Of a DNA stretch of 64,000 bases, positions 1 through 12,348 are shown in pieces. The stretch comes from Pseudomonas sp. Ga0074129. Its GTDB lineage: Bacteria; Pseudomonadota; Gammaproteobacteria; Pseudomonadales; Pseudomonadaceae. The notes beneath the pieces are model-generated. The model was not told the DNA's origin, made no database searches, and worked only from the letters and a program-made list of their open reading frames with translations. How positions within the stretch are numbered: the first letter of the stretch is position 1; every line of letters begins with the position of its first letter. The stretch covers positions 1-64,000 of the forward strand of contig LNDO01000076.1 of the NCBI GenBank assembly GCA_001465025.1, read 5' to 3'. A program made the position numbers and the translations under genes.

Positions 1-290
1 GGTTCGGCTGGAGCAACCGGAGGATTGACGGCTTTCAACTCCGCCTCGATGGCGGCGATGTCGGTGTCGAGCAGGTCATCCAGCAGGCTGCCCTGGTCGG
101 GGCTCAGTTGCTCGCTACGCTTGGAAAACTTGTGCCGTTTGAACCAGGCGATTTCGTGGGTGAGTTGCTCGATGACTGTTTGATCGCGGTGGATCTTTTT
201 GCCCATCGCATCGACTTGCGTGAGCAACTGCGCGGCCAGTGCGCGCAGCTGGTCAGGTGTCAGTTGGTCGAGATTGGGCGAGGAAGTCAT
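1..290 (-). CDS. tnpC: IS66 transposase TnpC, N-terminal part (cut by window edge)
   Basis: This is the large DDE transposase subunit of IS66 elements. Only about 96 N-terminal residues are inside the window. They read MTSSPNLDQLTPDQLRAL, followed by a coiled-coil-like stretch and the family motif IAWFKRHKFSKRSEQLS. That motif opens almost all IS66 TnpC proteins and precedes the zinc-finger and catalytic regions, which lie beyond position 1. The start is the ATG at 290. Nothing visible here is broken, but function depends on the rest of the gene. Confidence 0.9.
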   Translation of the reverse strand, partial: MTSSPNLDQLTPDQLRALAAQLLTQVDAMGKKIHRDQTVIEQLTHEIAWFKRHKFSKRSEQLSPDQGSLLDDLLDTDIAAIEAELKAVNPPVAPAE

Positions 291-351
291 GCCGCTGATT
301 GTGCCAGAGCAGCCGGTCAGCGGAGATAAACCGATGGGCTAATGGCAGGTG

Positions 352-650
352 CTACAGCACTGTGATCGCGCCGGCTGCGCCGACCCGCTGCTAGGGCAAC
401 CCCAGTACCAAAGCCTGAAGTTGCTCGGTGTCGAGTTCGACCTCCGAGCCGTGCCGGATACCTGGCCAGTGAAACTTGCCCTGGTTCAATCGCCGCGCGG
501 CCAGCCAGATACCCACGCCGTCATGCACCAGGACTTTCATGCGGTTGGCGCGGCGATTAACACCGCCACCACGCGGGCCAACGCGGTTTCAGTACCCGCG
601 CGCATGTCCATGGGTTCGGTGGCGAGCCAGATGGTATCGATGCGGATCAC
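352..650 (-). pseudogene. tnpB: IS66 accessory protein TnpB, frameshifted
   Basis: IS66 Orf2 (TnpB) is required for transposition. The GTG start at 650 overlaps the tnpA stop as GTGA. The frame gives MIRIDTIWLATEPMDMRAGT and continues to RVVAV near 560. It then jumps frame to NRRANRMKVLVHDGVGIWLA and ends at a TAG at 352. The residues that normally join these parts (about 13, FGAAKPHC...LFA in relatives) are missing. From 650 to 352 is 299 nt, not a multiple of three. Comparison with the family suggests a deletion of about 37 nt at 558/559. Confidence 0.85.
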
Positions 651-964
651 TGGGTGAGCCCACGGACAAAGCGGGCGCAGCCTTCAGGGTCGGAGGCTGG
701 CCATTTGACGGTGATCGCTTGCTCGCCAAGCGGTAGCTCGATCATCACCGATGCTTCAGTCGACCGTTTAGGCGCAGCCCTCACTGGAACGAATGCCGGC
801 AACGCAGCTGGCAGTTGATCTCGATAAAGCGGTAGCCACTTGCGAATGACGTTGGCGTTGATGCCGTGGCGGATGGCAACGCTGGAGACGGTCGCGCCGG
901 GTTGCAGGCACTCCTGAACAACCTGGGCCTTGAATGGTTTGGGGTAAGAGCTTCGTTGGCGCAT
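647..964 (-). CDS. tnpA: IS66 accessory protein TnpA (helix-turn-helix)
   Basis: This 105-residue protein is the small Orf1 product of IS66 elements. Its N-terminal half (KAQVVQECLQPGATVSSVAI, then RHGINANVIRKW) is a helix-turn-helix of the transposase_8 / IS3 OrfA type that binds the element's ends. The C-terminal half (IELPLGEQAITVKWP, DPEGCARFVRGL) is the conserved tail of the IS66 OrfA group. Length is normal and no break is seen. It is the first gene after the terminal inverted repeat and is translationally coupled to tnpB through a GTGA overlap. Confidence 0.92.
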   Translation of the reverse strand: MRQRSSYPKPFKAQVVQECLQPGATVSSVAIRHGINANVIRKWLPLYRDQLPAALPAFVPVRAAPKRSTEASVMIELPLGEQAITVKWPASDPEGCARFVRGLTQ

Positions 965-1038
965 GGGAATCCCGGCGATAAGGGCTATCGCGTCCGCTTA
1001 AAAATACGCGGACACCATCGCCCTTAATGCTGGAGTTC

Positions 1039-1064
1039 GGAAGGTGACTTGGCTGGACGCTTAC
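1039..1064 (-). repeat. IS66 terminal inverted repeat
   Basis: The first bases read inward on the minus strand are GTAAGCGTCCAGCCAAGT, matching the IS66 family terminus. The partner repeat lies outside the window. The repeat follows codon 33 of the interrupted receptor gene. Confidence 0.75.
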
Positions 1065-1164
1065 AAACCAGCGCGACCACGACCTGAATAAGCAGCGCAA
1101 CGCCCAACGCCAGAAAGACGGGCAGTAACAGACGACTACGTAAAACAGAAATAATCGCAAACAC
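1065..1164 (-). pseudogene. Methyl-accepting chemotaxis protein, 5' fragment cut by IS66
   Basis: A GTG start at 1164, with GGGAG about 9 nt upstream, opens a frame whose 33 codons include RSRLLLPVFLALGVALLIQ. This is the basic n-region and first transmembrane helix typical of Pseudomonas chemoreceptors. The frame then enters the IS66 end at 1064 and stops about 13 codons later at a TAA. The periplasmic sensor, HAMP and signalling domains should lie on the other side of the element. Assignment as a receptor rests on this one segment plus my recollection that Pseudomonas species often carry such a gene next to purA. Confidence 0.65.
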
Positions 1165-1284
1165 AGCAGGCACTCCCGACAACAGTAATGCCTATAACGG
1201 CGGGCAATCTGATTTATGAAGACTAGCTTGGATATTTTCTCGGGCTGTAGCGATTTACTGCATTCAGCGCTGGAGCCAAAAACG

Positions 1285-1314
1285 AAAAAGGGTCGCCAAT
1301 TGGCGACCCTTTTT
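1285..1314 (-). terminator. Intrinsic terminator of purA
   Basis: A perfect 30-nt palindrome (AAAAAGGGTCGCC / GGCGACCCTTTTT) lies 16 nt past the purA stop. A GC stem followed by a run of U on the minus-strand transcript makes a strong Rho-independent terminator. It may also work for transcripts in the other direction. Confidence 0.9.
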
Positions 1315-1329
1315 CACATCAGATGCCCA

Positions 1330-3877
<2,548 letters not shown>

Positions 3878-3914
3878 TTCGCCATTCCCCTCTTGAACCG
3901 GGCGGCACAAGCCT

Positions 3915-4088
3915 TCAGTGAAGCCAATAAAGAACGATTGTACCCAGCAGCATGCGGGTCAATCCCATCAAACGCAGCTGCCTGACAGACAGCTGCATCA
4001 GTTGTAAAAGTCCGTCGCGCCGCAGGTGCGAGCAGAGGCAAGGCATGATGCTTTTCAGCACCAACTCAACGCCCTGCTTCTGATAAAT
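3915..4088 (-). pseudogene. DUF2065 small membrane protein, 5' end replaced
   Basis: The C-terminal part ([20 protein letters not shown]) is clearly that of the small inner-membrane DUF2065 proteins that sit between hflC and hisZ in Pseudomonas. The usual hydrophobic N-terminus (MW...ALCLVLVLEG) is not there. Upstream, the frame runs into SIYQKQGVELVLKS and then straight into the hflC terminator hairpin, with no ATG near the expected start. Possible starts are ATT at 4088 or a TTG at 4064 with AGG upstream, which would give about 49-57 residues. I read it as a remnant, though a non-standard start codon is possible. Confidence 0.55.
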
Positions 4089-4103
4089 GCTTCCTGCAGG
4101 CGC

Positions 4104-4126
4104 AAAAAAGCCGGGATTTTCCCGGC
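4104..4126 (-). terminator. Intrinsic terminator after hflC
   Basis: On the minus strand AGCCGGG-AAAA-TCCCGGCT is followed by TTTTTT, a textbook terminator about 100 nt past the hflC stop. It separates hflK-hflC from the DUF2065 remnant and hisZ, which are normally read from the same side. Confidence 0.85.
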
Positions 4127-4149
4127 TGATTAATGATACCACGCTGTAG

Positions 4150-4210
4150 GCCACAAGCCACAAGCTTCAAGCCGCAACAAGCACTGAGTGCTGATTCGCA
4201 GCTTAAAGCT
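4150..4210. repeat. Pseudomonas intergenic repeat (CAAGCTTCAAGC type)
   Basis: The segment contains CCACAAGCCACAAGCTTCAAGC. Tandem-like runs of this kind (ACAAGC / CTTCAAGC) are common between Pseudomonas genes. The 12-mer CAAGCTTCAAGC at 4161-4172 recurs at 39349-39360 between yqiA and cpdA. No coding content is seen. Confidence 0.6.
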
Positions 4211-4228
4211 CGGGACTCCCCTTAGCGG

Positions 4229-5098
4229 TTAAGGCTTGGATTTTTCCAGGTAACGGAAGAAATCACTGCTAGGGTCCAGCACTAACACATCGCGTTTGTC
4301 AGCGAAACTTTCGCGGTAGGCACGCAGGCTGCGGTAGAAGGAGTAGAACTCCTGATCCATGCCGTAGGCTTTGGCATAAATCGCGGCAGCCTGGGCATCA
4401 CCCTGGCCCCGGAGCTCTTCAGCCTGACGGTAAGCATCAGCCAACAGCACGCGGCGCTGACGATCAGCATCTGCACGAATACCTTCTGCCAACTCCTTGC
4501 CTTTAGCGCGGTGCTCACGAGCCTCACGCTCACGCTCCGAGCCCATACGATCAAACACGCTGCGGTTTACTTCCTTGGGCAGGTCGATGGCCTTGACTCG
4601 CACATCAACAACCTCAATGCCCAACTCAGCTTGCGCTGCACGATTGAGAGAAGCCGTCACATCAGCCATCAGTGCATCGCGCTCACCCGACACCGATTCG
4701 TGCAAGGTGCGCTTACCGAACTGATCTCGCAAGGACGCTTCGAGTCGACGCGCCAAGCGCTCGTCTGCAATCTGCTTAATCCCGGAGGTTGCCGTGTAGT
4801 AACGCTCAGCATCCAGCACACGCCATTTGGCAAATGCGTCAACCATCAGCGCTTTCTTTTCCAAGGTCAGGAAGCGTGAACTGGTGGAGTCCAGCGTCAG
4901 CAGACGCGCATCAAACTTGCGAACCTGGTTAACGTAAGGAATCTTCACGTGCAGACCAGGCTGTACATCGGGCTTCACGATTCGACCAAACTGCAACAGC
5001 ACAGCACGTTCGGTTTGCGAAACGATATAGAAGCTGTTCCAGGCCACTACAGCCAACACCACGCCAACAATAAGGGCGATCAGCGATTTATTGCTCAT
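4229..5098 (-). CDS. hflC: HflC, subunit of the FtsH-regulating HflKC complex
   Basis: HflC is a type II inner-membrane SPFH/prohibitin-family protein that with HflK forms a large cage around the FtsH protease and tunes degradation of membrane proteins. The 289-residue protein has one N-terminal membrane helix (LIALIVGVVLAVVAWNSFYIV), the SPFH domain (TERAVLLQFGRIV, GLHVKIPYVNQVRKFDARL), and a long charged helical segment around 170-240 rich in Arg, Glu and Ala. The ATG at 5098 shares one base with the hflK stop (TGATG), so the pair is translationally coupled. Confidence 0.96.
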   Translation of the reverse strand: MSNKSLIALIVGVVLAVVAWNSFYIVSQTERAVLLQFGRIVKPDVQPGLHVKIPYVNQVRKFDARLLTLDSTSSRFLTLEKKALMVDAFAKWRVLDAERYYTATSGIKQIADERLARRLEASLRDQFGKRTLHESVSGERDALMADVTASLNRAAQAELGIEVVDVRVKAIDLPKEVNRSVFDRMGSEREREAREHRAKGKELAEGIRADADRQRRVLLADAYRQAEELRGQGDAQAAAIYAKAYGMDQEFYSFYRSLRAYRESFADKRDVLVLDPSSDFFRYLEKSKP

Positions 5099-6255
5099 CA
5101 GCGGCTCTCCCTTGTACGCAGGTCAACTTGGCTTGGATCAATGCTCATACCCGAAGTGGAACTTGTTGAGCTTGCAGCACCTGAAATGGGGCTAGCCGTA
5201 GAAGACGTCCGGCCATCAATCATTTTATCCAGCGGTAAATAGAGCAAATTGTTTTGCCCTTTATCGCCAGTTACTAGCACCTTGCTGGTGTTGGACATCA
5301 ACTCCTGCATGGTATCCAGGTACAGACGCTCGCGAGTCACCTCAGGCGCCTTGCGGTACTCAGCGACCAATGCAGTAAAGCGATTAGCCTCACCTTGCGC
5401 GCGTGAAATCACTTCATCGCGATAGCCGTTGGCATCTTCGATCAAGCGCTGCGCCTGACCACGAGCCTCGGGAACCACACCATTGGCGTAGGTTTCAGCC
5501 TGGTTCTTTTCACGCTGCTCGTCTTCACGGGCACGGATCACGTCATCGAAAGCTTCCTGAACCTCACGCGGTGCAGCAGCACTCTGGATGTTGACCTGAG
5601 TAATGCTGATGCCGGTGCGATAGGTGTCCAGGAAACGCTGCAAGCGCTCACGCACTTCGCTGGCCATCAACTCGCGACCCTCAGTCAGCACCTGGTCCAT
5701 CTCAGTCGAACCGACGACATGCCGCAGTGCGCTGTCAGTCGCATGCTGCAAACTGACTTCTGGCTGATCAACATTGAGGACGAAGTCCTGCAGGTTACTG
5801 ATCTTGTACTGCACGGTCAGCGGTACTTCGATGATGTTCTCGTCTTCGGTCAACATCTGCCCTTGCTTGCTGTAAGCACGCTCACGGGTGACGTTTTCCT
5901 GAAACTTGCGGTCAATTGGCGGGAAGTAGATGTTCAGACCCGGGCCAACCGTCTCGTGGTATTCCCCGAAACGCAGCACGACAGCCTGCTCCTGCTCGTC
6001 GACGACATAGATTGCACTGTACAGCCAGACAGCAAGCAAAAGCCCCAGCCCAACAAACAGAAGGCCAAAACCACCACCACTACCTGAGCCAGTCTCGCTG
6101 CCTCGTTTTTTGCCGCCACCAAACAACCCATTCAGGCCATCTTGCAGCTTGCGGAAGGCCTCATCGATATCAGGCGGCCCCTTGCGGTCACCGCCTTTAC
6201 GGCCACCCCAGGGATCCTGATTATTCGAATTGCCACCCGGCTCATTCCAAGCCAT
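5098..6255 (-). CDS. hflK: HflK, subunit of the FtsH-regulating HflKC complex
   Basis: HflK is the partner of HflC in the periplasm-facing SPFH assembly that restrains FtsH. The 385-residue protein opens with MAWNEPGGNSNNQDPWGG, a Gly/Asn-rich cytoplasmic tail typical of HflK. One membrane helix follows at about 78-98 (FGLLFVGLGLLLAVWLYSA). The SPFH domain (EQAVVLRFGEYHETVGPGL) and a long coiled coil (AREDEQREKNQAETYANGVV) come next. The C-terminus is Ser/Thr-rich. I chose the ATG at 6255 over an upstream in-frame ATG because this N-terminus is the family one. Confidence 0.96.
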   Translation of the reverse strand: MAWNEPGGNSNNQDPWGGRKGGDRKGPPDIDEAFRKLQDGLNGLFGGGKKRGSETGSGSGGGFGLLFVGLGLLLAVWLYSAIYVVDEQEQAVVLRFGEYHETVGPGLNIYFPPIDRKFQENVTRERAYSKQGQMLTEDENIIEVPLTVQYKISNLQDFVLNVDQPEVSLQHATDSALRHVVGSTEMDQVLTEGRELMASEVRERLQRFLDTYRTGISITQVNIQSAAAPREVQEAFDDVIRAREDEQREKNQAETYANGVVPEARGQAQRLIEDANGYRDEVISRAQGEANRFTALVAEYRKAPEVTRERLYLDTMQELMSNTSKVLVTGDKGQNNLLYLPLDKMIDGRTSSTASPISGAASSTSSTSGMSIDPSQVDLRTRESR

Positions 6256-6351
6256 AGCGCTCTCCATCTGATAAAGCAAAGACGCACCCACGGCGCGCCC
6301 GCCAATGCTACAGAATGCCTGCATCCAGCGGCAAAGTCGCTGGTACAGGCT

Positions 6352-7653
6352 TTATTGCAAAGTGTGTTGTTCTATAAACGTTTGCGGCTCAAAACCTTCG
6401 CGACTAGCCAAGCGATTGAGCTCAACACGCGGCATGCGCACCGCCAGCACACTGCTGCCATCGTCGCTGAAATGCTCATTTTGTACCACGCCCAAGGCGA
6501 AGAACTGAGCGCGCATACGACCAAGCTGTTGTGGCAACTGCAATGTACCGACAAACAGGTCATCGCCCAATAACTCGGCAATGGCCTGACGCAGCAACGG
6601 CAAGCCTCGCCCGTCACGGGCAGAGAGCCAAACGCGCTGTGGTTTTCCATCGCCGTCGCGCTGTATTTGCGGCTCCACGCCCTCGAGCAAGTCGAGCTTG
6701 TTGTACACCTCAAGCATGGGCAGGTCTTGCGCGCCGATTTCGCCGAGCACCGCCAGCACCTGCTCGATTTGCTGATCCCGCTCAGGCTCGTGAGAGTCGA
6801 TCACATGCAACAGCAAGTCTGAGTTGCTTGACTCCTCAAGCGTCGCACGGAAAGCCTCAACCAGCTTGTGCGGCAAATGACGAATAAACCCCACCGTGTC
6901 AGCCAGCACAATTGGACCAAGATCATCCAACTCAAGACGGCGCAAGGTGGGATCAAGTGTGGCGAACAACTGATCAGCCGCATAGACATCGGATGTAGTC
7001 AGCGCGTTGAACAAAGTCGATTTGCCAGCGTTGGTGTAACCCACCAGTGACACCGATGGAATATCAGCACGCTGGCGCCCGCGCCGCGCTTGCTCGCGCT
7101 GGCTGCGCACCTTCTCGAGCTTTTGCTTGATCTGGCGGATCCGCACACGCAACAGACGGCGGTCTGTTTCTAACTGGGTTTCACCCGGACCACGCAGACC
7201 GATACCACCTTTTTGTCGCTCAAGGTGGGTCCAGCCACGCACCAGCCGCGTACTCATATGGTCCAGCTGAGCCAGTTCGACTTGCAGCTTGCCCTCATGG
7301 GTACGCGCCCGCTGAGCAAAAATGTCGAGGATCAGACCAATACGGTCCAATACTCGACATTCGAAAACCCGCTCAAGGTTGCGTTCCTGACTGGGCGTCA
7401 AGACGTGATTGAAGATAACCAGATCGGCCTCAGTCGCTTTGACCTGATCGCGCAATTCTTCAACTTTGCCGCTACCAATCAGGTACTTGGCCGTAAGACG
7501 GTTACTGGGGATGCTGAAGAATGCAACAGCTTCAGCGCCTGCAGAAAGCGCAAGCTCCTGAAACTCCTGCGGATCCTCGCGCACCTCGGGGTTTTGACCA
7601 TCCAGGTGTACCAGGATGGCCCGCTCTCCACCTTCATGGCGCTCGAAGAACAA
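6352..7653 (-). CDS. hflX: Ribosome-associated GTPase HflX
   Basis: HflX is a GTPase that binds the 50S subunit and splits stalled or stress-inactivated 70S ribosomes. The 433-residue protein has the HflX N-terminal domain (NPEVREDPQEFQELALSAGA, the GSGKVEEL nucleotide loop), a basic coiled-coil linker (IRQIKQKLEKVRSQREQARR) and a TrmE-Era type G domain. G motifs are GYTNAGKST, DTVGFI, NKLDL and SARDG. It lies 21 nt downstream of hfq and upstream of hflK, the usual gammaproteobacterial order. Confidence 0.96.
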   Translation of the reverse strand: MFFERHEGGERAILVHLDGQNPEVREDPQEFQELALSAGAEAVAFFSIPSNRLTAKYLIGSGKVEELRDQVKATEADLVIFNHVLTPSQERNLERVFECRVLDRIGLILDIFAQRARTHEGKLQVELAQLDHMSTRLVRGWTHLERQKGGIGLRGPGETQLETDRRLLRVRIRQIKQKLEKVRSQREQARRGRQRADIPSVSLVGYTNAGKSTLFNALTTSDVYAADQLFATLDPTLRRLELDDLGPIVLADTVGFIRHLPHKLVEAFRATLEESSNSDLLLHVIDSHEPERDQQIEQVLAVLGEIGAQDLPMLEVYNKLDLLEGVEPQIQRDGDGKPQRVWLSARDGRGLPLLRQAIAELLGDDLFVGTLQLPQQLGRMRAQFFALGVVQNEHFSDDGSSVLAVRMPRVELNRLASREGFEPQTFIEQHTLQ

Positions 7654-7674
7654 TACAGCCTCCTAAATCAGGAT

Positions 7675-7962
<288 letters not shown>

Positions 7963-8037
7963 TCAATAATTTATTGTGAACCAACAAACGGCTTAAGGCC
8001 CGTTTACCCCCAAGGATAGACGGCCAACGGCAAGGTC

Positions 8038-9015
8038 TCAGGTCAATATGGAGACCGTTGACAGGTATTTCAAGGCACGCGGCAGATTGTCGCAAGCCAG
8101 GCTATCCAACCAGTGCACATCCTGCTGCCAGCCACGTAACCAAGTGAATTGGCGCTTGGCCAGCTGTCGTGTGGCGATCACGCCGCGCGCCTGCATCTGT
8201 TCGGCATCCAGCTTGCCATCCAGATAATCCCAGACCTGACGGTAACCGACAGCTCTTATAGACGGCAGCCCCACGTGCAAGTCACTTCGTTGATGCAGGC
8301 GTTCGACCTCAGCAACCAGCCCCTGTTCCAACATCTGCTCAAAACGCAGGGCAATTCGCTCATGCAGCACCTGACGCTGCGCTGGTGCAATGGCCAAGTG
8401 CGCGACAGTATAGGGGAATTGATTACCGGACGATGTGCCACACGCGCTATTTTCTGCCGCCTGCCGCATGCGGTGCGCGGTCATGCTTTGCCCGCTCAGG
8501 TGATAGACCTCAAGCGCGCGAATCAGGCGCTGCGGGTCATTGGGATGAATGCGCGCAGCCGAATCGGGGTCAATCTGGCGCAATTCGGCATGCAGCACAT
8601 CCCAACCTTCGGCTTGCGCGCGCGCCTCCAGCTGGGCACGCAGCTGGGCGTCCGCACCCGGCATGTCCGCAAGCCCCTCCAGCAACGCTTTGAAATACAG
8701 CATGGTGCCACCGACTAGCAGCGGAATCCGTCCGCGCGCGGTGATGTCAGCCATTGCCGCTAGCGCATCAGCACGAAACTCGGCCGCCGAGTAACTTTCT
8801 GCAGGGTCGCGTATATCGATCAGCCGATGGGGGAATTCAGCCAGCGTGGCCTTATCCGGCTTGGCCGTACCGATATCCATATCACGGTAAATGAGCGCAG
8901 AGTCGACGCTGATCAGCTCGCAAGGCAGCACGTTCGCCAACGCAATGGCCAGGTCCGTTTTGCCGGCCGCTGTTGGCCCCATCAGGAAGATCGCCGGAGG
9001 CAGGCGCTCGGACAT
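8038..9015 (-). CDS. miaA: tRNA dimethylallyltransferase
   Basis: MiaA transfers dimethylallyl to N6 of A37 in tRNAs that read UNN codons, the first step toward ms2i6A. The 325-residue protein has the P-loop [12 protein letters not shown], the catalytic-site segment [20 protein letters not shown], the [10 protein letters not shown] motif and [15 protein letters not shown]. The C-terminal tRNA-binding helices ([30 protein letters not shown]) are present. It sits between mutL (27 nt upstream) and hfq, the standard order. Confidence 0.96.
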   Translation of the reverse strand: MSERLPPAIFLMGPTAAGKTDLAIALANVLPCELISVDSALIYRDMDIGTAKPDKATLAEFPHRLIDIRDPAESYSAAEFRADALAAMADITARGRIPLLVGGTMLYFKALLEGLADMPGADAQLRAQLEARAQAEGWDVLHAELRQIDPDSAARIHPNDPQRLIRALEVYHLSGQSMTAHRMRQAAENSACGTSSGNQFPYTVAHLAIAPAQRQVLHERIALRFEQMLEQGLVAEVERLHQRSDLHVGLPSIRAVGYRQVWDYLDGKLDAEQMQARGVIATRQLAKRQFTWLRGWQQDVHWLDSLACDNLPRALKYLSTVSILT

Positions 9016-9042
9016 ACTGAAAATCTCTAAAGGATGCTGGCC

Positions 9043-10914
9043 TTATCGGCCGCGAAGAAACAGCTTATCGAGGTCGTCCATGCCCATTTGCGCCCAGGTC
9101 GGACGACCGTGGTTGCATTGACCGCTGCGCTCGGTGTGTTCCATATCGCGCAACAAGGCGTTCATTTCCGGCAGCGTCAACCTTCGATTGGCACGCACCG
9201 CGCCATGACAGGCCATGGTGCCAAGCAGCTCATTGAGGTGAGCCTGAATGCGATCCGTGGTGCCGTATTCCAGTAAATCCGCGAGTACGTCATGCACCAA
9301 CCGCGTGGCTTCGGCCTGCTTCAACAAGGCCGGAATTTGCCGAATGGCGAGTGTTTCCGGGCCAAGGCGCTGCAACTCGAAGCCCAACCGCTGAAACCAC
9401 TCGGCATGCTCTTCGGCGCAGTCGGCCTCACGCTGGCTAACCGCAATCGACTCCGGCACCAGCAGCGGCTGACCGCGCAGCCCTTCGCTGGCCATGGCCA
9501 CTTTCAGCCGCTCATAGGTGATCCGCTCATGAGCCGCATGCATGTCTACCACCACCAATCCCTGCACGTTTTCAGCAAGGATGTAGATGCCTTTGAGCTG
9601 CGCAATGGCATACCCCAGCGGCGGGATATCACCCTGCGCATCCGGCAGCGCAGCCGCTTGCGGAGCGCCAGCCATCGGCGTGAAGAACTCACGGTACGCA
9701 CCCTGAGCCTCTGCCGCTGGCAACGGCGCTTCCGGACGGTAGCCCTGGTAACCCGCACCCGGCGAACGCCAGACCGAGGCACTCGGTGCTGGCTCAAGCA
9801 AACTGGCCGCCAGACCGATCTCGCCCTGCGGTCCGAACTCACCGGCAGCCTGACCCGTCGGGCGGATCATTTCGCTGATTGCTGCCGGAGCAGCCAGTTG
9901 ATCTTCCGGGCGCACTTCACCCAACGCGCGGTGCAAGGTGCCATAAAGAAAATCGTGAACCATGCGCCCATCACGAAAGCGCACCTCATGCTTGGTCGGG
10001 TGCACGTTGACATCGACCACTGCAGGATCGATTTCCAAAAACAGCACAAAGGTCGGATGGCGGCCGTTAAACAGCACATCGCGATACGCCTGGCGCACCG
10101 CGTGGGCGACCAGTTTGTCGCGCACCATGCGCCCGTTCACATAGAAATACTGCAGGTCAGCCTGGCTGCGCGAGAAGGTCGGCAGCCCCACCCAGCCCCA
10201 CAGGTGCAAGCCGTTGCGCTCGACATCGATCGGCATGGCCTGCTCCAGAAAAGCCGGGCCGCAGACGGATGCCACGCGTCGCGCACGGCTCTGTTCGTCG
10301 GGGGCTTCGTGAAGGCCCAGTACGGTCTTGCCGTTGTGGCGCAGGTGAAAGGCCACATCAAAACGCGCCAGCGCCAAGCGCTTAATCACTTCCTGCAGAT
10401 GATCAAACTCGGTCTTTTCGGTTTTGAGGAATTTACGCCGGGCCGGGGTGTTGAAGAACAGGTCACGCACTTCCACCGAAGTGCCAACCGGGTGCGCAGC
10501 AGGCTGCACACGCGGCTGCATATCACGGCCTTCGGTTTCCACCTGCCAGGCCTGCTCGGCATCCACTGTGCGCGAGGTCAGAGTCAGGCGCGCCACCGAG
10601 CTGATGGAGGCCAGCGCCTCACCGCGAAAGCCCAGGCTCATCACCTGCTCAAGATCTTCCAGCTCACGAATTTTGCTGGTGGCATGCCGGGCCAACGCCA
10701 GGGGCAGGTCATCGGATGAGATACCGCTGCCGTTGTCACGCACTTTGAGCAACTTGACGCCGCCTTGCTCGACATCCACCTCAATTCGGCTGGCTCCAGA
10801 ATCCAGGCTGTTTTCCAACAGTTCCTTAATCACTGATGCAGGACGCTCGACCACCTCGCCTGCGGCAATTTGGTTAGCCAGGCGCGGGCTGAGCAGCTGA
10901 ATGCGCGACGTCAT
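9043..10914 (-). CDS. mutL: DNA mismatch repair protein MutL
   Basis: MutL links MutS mismatch recognition to strand removal. The 623-residue protein has the GHKL ATPase motifs [14 protein letters not shown] and GFRGEAL in the first 110 residues, followed by the transducer domain and a Pro/Ala-rich linker at about 345-440. The C-terminal domain contains [12 protein letters not shown], which fits the DxHA(x)2E(x)4E metal-binding endonuclease motif of MutL proteins from bacteria without MutH. Start [20 protein letters not shown] is canonical. The ATG overlaps the amiB stop (ATGA). Confidence 0.97.
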   Translation of the reverse strand: MTSRIQLLSPRLANQIAAGEVVERPASVIKELLENSLDSGASRIEVDVEQGGVKLLKVRDNGSGISSDDLPLALARHATSKIRELEDLEQVMSLGFRGEALASISSVARLTLTSRTVDAEQAWQVETEGRDMQPRVQPAAHPVGTSVEVRDLFFNTPARRKFLKTEKTEFDHLQEVIKRLALARFDVAFHLRHNGKTVLGLHEAPDEQSRARRVASVCGPAFLEQAMPIDVERNGLHLWGWVGLPTFSRSQADLQYFYVNGRMVRDKLVAHAVRQAYRDVLFNGRHPTFVLFLEIDPAVVDVNVHPTKHEVRFRDGRMVHDFLYGTLHRALGEVRPEDQLAAPAAISEMIRPTGQAAGEFGPQGEIGLAASLLEPAPSASVWRSPGAGYQGYRPEAPLPAAEAQGAYREFFTPMAGAPQAAALPDAQGDIPPLGYAIAQLKGIYILAENVQGLVVVDMHAAHERITYERLKVAMASEGLRGQPLLVPESIAVSQREADCAEEHAEWFQRLGFELQRLGPETLAIRQIPALLKQAEATRLVHDVLADLLEYGTTDRIQAHLNELLGTMACHGAVRANRRLTLPEMNALLRDMEHTERSGQCNHGRPTWAQMGMDDLDKLFLRGR

Positions 10915-12329
10915 GGCTGCGAAGCCAGGGCGGCAGTTGGCACCTGTAACTTTTGACCAACCTTGATCACATCATTTCTGAGGTTATTGGCACTGCGCAG
11001 CGCCGACAGGCTGACCTGATAACGCTGGGCAATCAGCGCCAGACTTTCGCCTGAGGCCACCACATGCTCACGCGGCCCAAGGGTGATTTTGCCGTTATCA
11101 CGCAACCACGCCACATGGGTGCCGGGCGGCGGGTTCTCATGAAAGAACTGGCGCACGCCTGAGACAATCGAGCGCGCCAGTGCCTGCTGGTGGCTTGCCG
11201 TGGAGAGCTTACGAGCATCGTTAGGGTTGGAGATAAAACCTGTTTCAATCAGGATCGAGGGAATATCGGGCGACTTCAACACCATAAAGCCGGCCTGTTC
11301 AACGCGTCGTTTGTGCAGAGAGGTGACGCGCCCCATGTTGCTGAGCACCTTGTTGCCAACGTTCAAACTGGAAGAAAGTGAAGCCGTCATGGACAAATCC
11401 AGCAGCACACCGGCGAGCATTTTGTCCTTATCGTCCAAGCTAACGTTGCCAACGCCGCCAATCAGGTCCGACTGATTTTCCGCATCTGCCAACCAGCGCG
11501 CAGTTTCTGACGTCGCGCCTCGATCAGACAGGGCGTAGACCGATGCACCAAATGCCGACTTCCTTAGCGCCGCATCGGCGTGAATGGAGATAAACAGATC
11601 AGCGCCTTTTTTGCGGGCTATCTCGGTGCGTTTACGCAGGGGAATAAAATAATCACCGGTTCGTACCAGCTCCGCTCTAAACCCTTTCTCAGCATTAATC
11701 TGCCGTTGCAGTTCTCGGGATATAGACAGGGTCACATGCTTTTCGTACTGGCCTTTAACCGGCGACAGCGCTCCCGGATCCTCACCGCCGTGCCCGGCAT
11801 CAATGGCAATGACTACATCGCGCTTACCATTGGGTATAGGCGTGAGCTTGGCCGGCGCCTGAGTCGGCATCACCGGCACAGGCGGAGCAATAGCTACAGT
11901 TGTGCTCGGCAGACTTGGGGCAGCGCCACCCGGCTGATCAAATAGATCGACAACCAAGCGGTGGCCGTATTGCTGATTAGGGGCAAGCGTGAAACTTTTG
12001 GGCGTAACGGGCGATGACAGGTCAATCACCACACGCAAATCCTGAGGCGTTCGTTGCGCTGAGCGCACACCGGTGATCGGTGTATTGGCCAAGCTGAGCT
12101 GATCAAGCCCGGTAACTAACTTCGCGCCACCGACATCAATAACGATGCGATTAGGGGCTGAAAGCAAAAACACGCTGTGTTGCACCGGGCCTGACAAGTC
12201 AAACACCAGACGCGTGTTGTCCGGTGCGCGCCATAGCCGAACGCTGCGCACATCTGAAGCGGCCATAACATCGGCGACCAAGACCACCAGTGCCACTCCA
12301 ATTGCGATGAACCGCGCGCCTATGCGCAT
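10911..12329 (-). CDS. amiB: N-acetylmuramoyl-L-alanine amidase AmiB
   Basis: AmiB is a periplasmic zinc amidase that cuts the peptide from peptidoglycan during daughter-cell separation. It has an N-terminal signal peptide ([20 protein letters not shown]), an AMIN domain at about 30-130, and an Amidase_3 domain with the zinc ligands in [13 protein letters not shown] and SIHADA. A C-terminal LysM repeat ([20 protein letters not shown]) binds the wall. Two starts are possible. I prefer the ATG at 12329 because GGGG lies 6 nt upstream and it gives a cleaner signal peptide. The ATG at 12341 adds four residues. Confidence 0.95.
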   Translation of the reverse strand: MRIGARFIAIGVALVVLVADVMAASDVRSVRLWRAPDNTRLVFDLSGPVQHSVFLLSAPNRIVIDVGGAKLVTGLDQLSLANTPITGVRSAQRTPQDLRVVIDLSSPVTPKSFTLAPNQQYGHRLVVDLFDQPGGAAPSLPSTTVAIAPPVPVMPTQAPAKLTPIPNGKRDVVIAIDAGHGGEDPGALSPVKGQYEKHVTLSISRELQRQINAEKGFRAELVRTGDYFIPLRKRTEIARKKGADLFISIHADAALRKSAFGASVYALSDRGATSETARWLADAENQSDLIGGVGNVSLDDKDKMLAGVLLDLSMTASLSSSLNVGNKVLSNMGRVTSLHKRRVEQAGFMVLKSPDIPSILIETGFISNPNDARKLSTASHQQALARSIVSGVRQFFHENPPPGTHVAWLRDNGKITLGPREHVVASGESLALIAQRYQVSLSALRSANNLRNDVIKVGQKLQVPTAALASQP

Positions 12330-12348
12330 AACCAACCCCATTTTTTAT

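Larger units (their letters stand above)
1..1064 (-). mobile_element. IS66-family insertion sequence, right-hand part
   Basis: The three-gene tnpA-tnpB-tnpC order of IS66 elements is visible on the minus strand, with tnpA nearest the end and tnpC running off the left edge. The outer end is placed at 1064 because reading inward on the minus strand gives GTAAGCGTCCAGCC, the characteristic IS66 start GTAAGCG, exactly where the reading frame of a chemotaxis receptor gene is interrupted. The left end and the 8-bp target duplication expected for this family lie outside the window. TnpB carries a frameshift, so the copy is probably unable to transpose by itself. Confidence 0.9.

Noticed and set aside
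9292-10719. 475-codon open frame on the plus strand
   Set aside because: Antisense shadow of mutL without a ribosome-binding site or domain.
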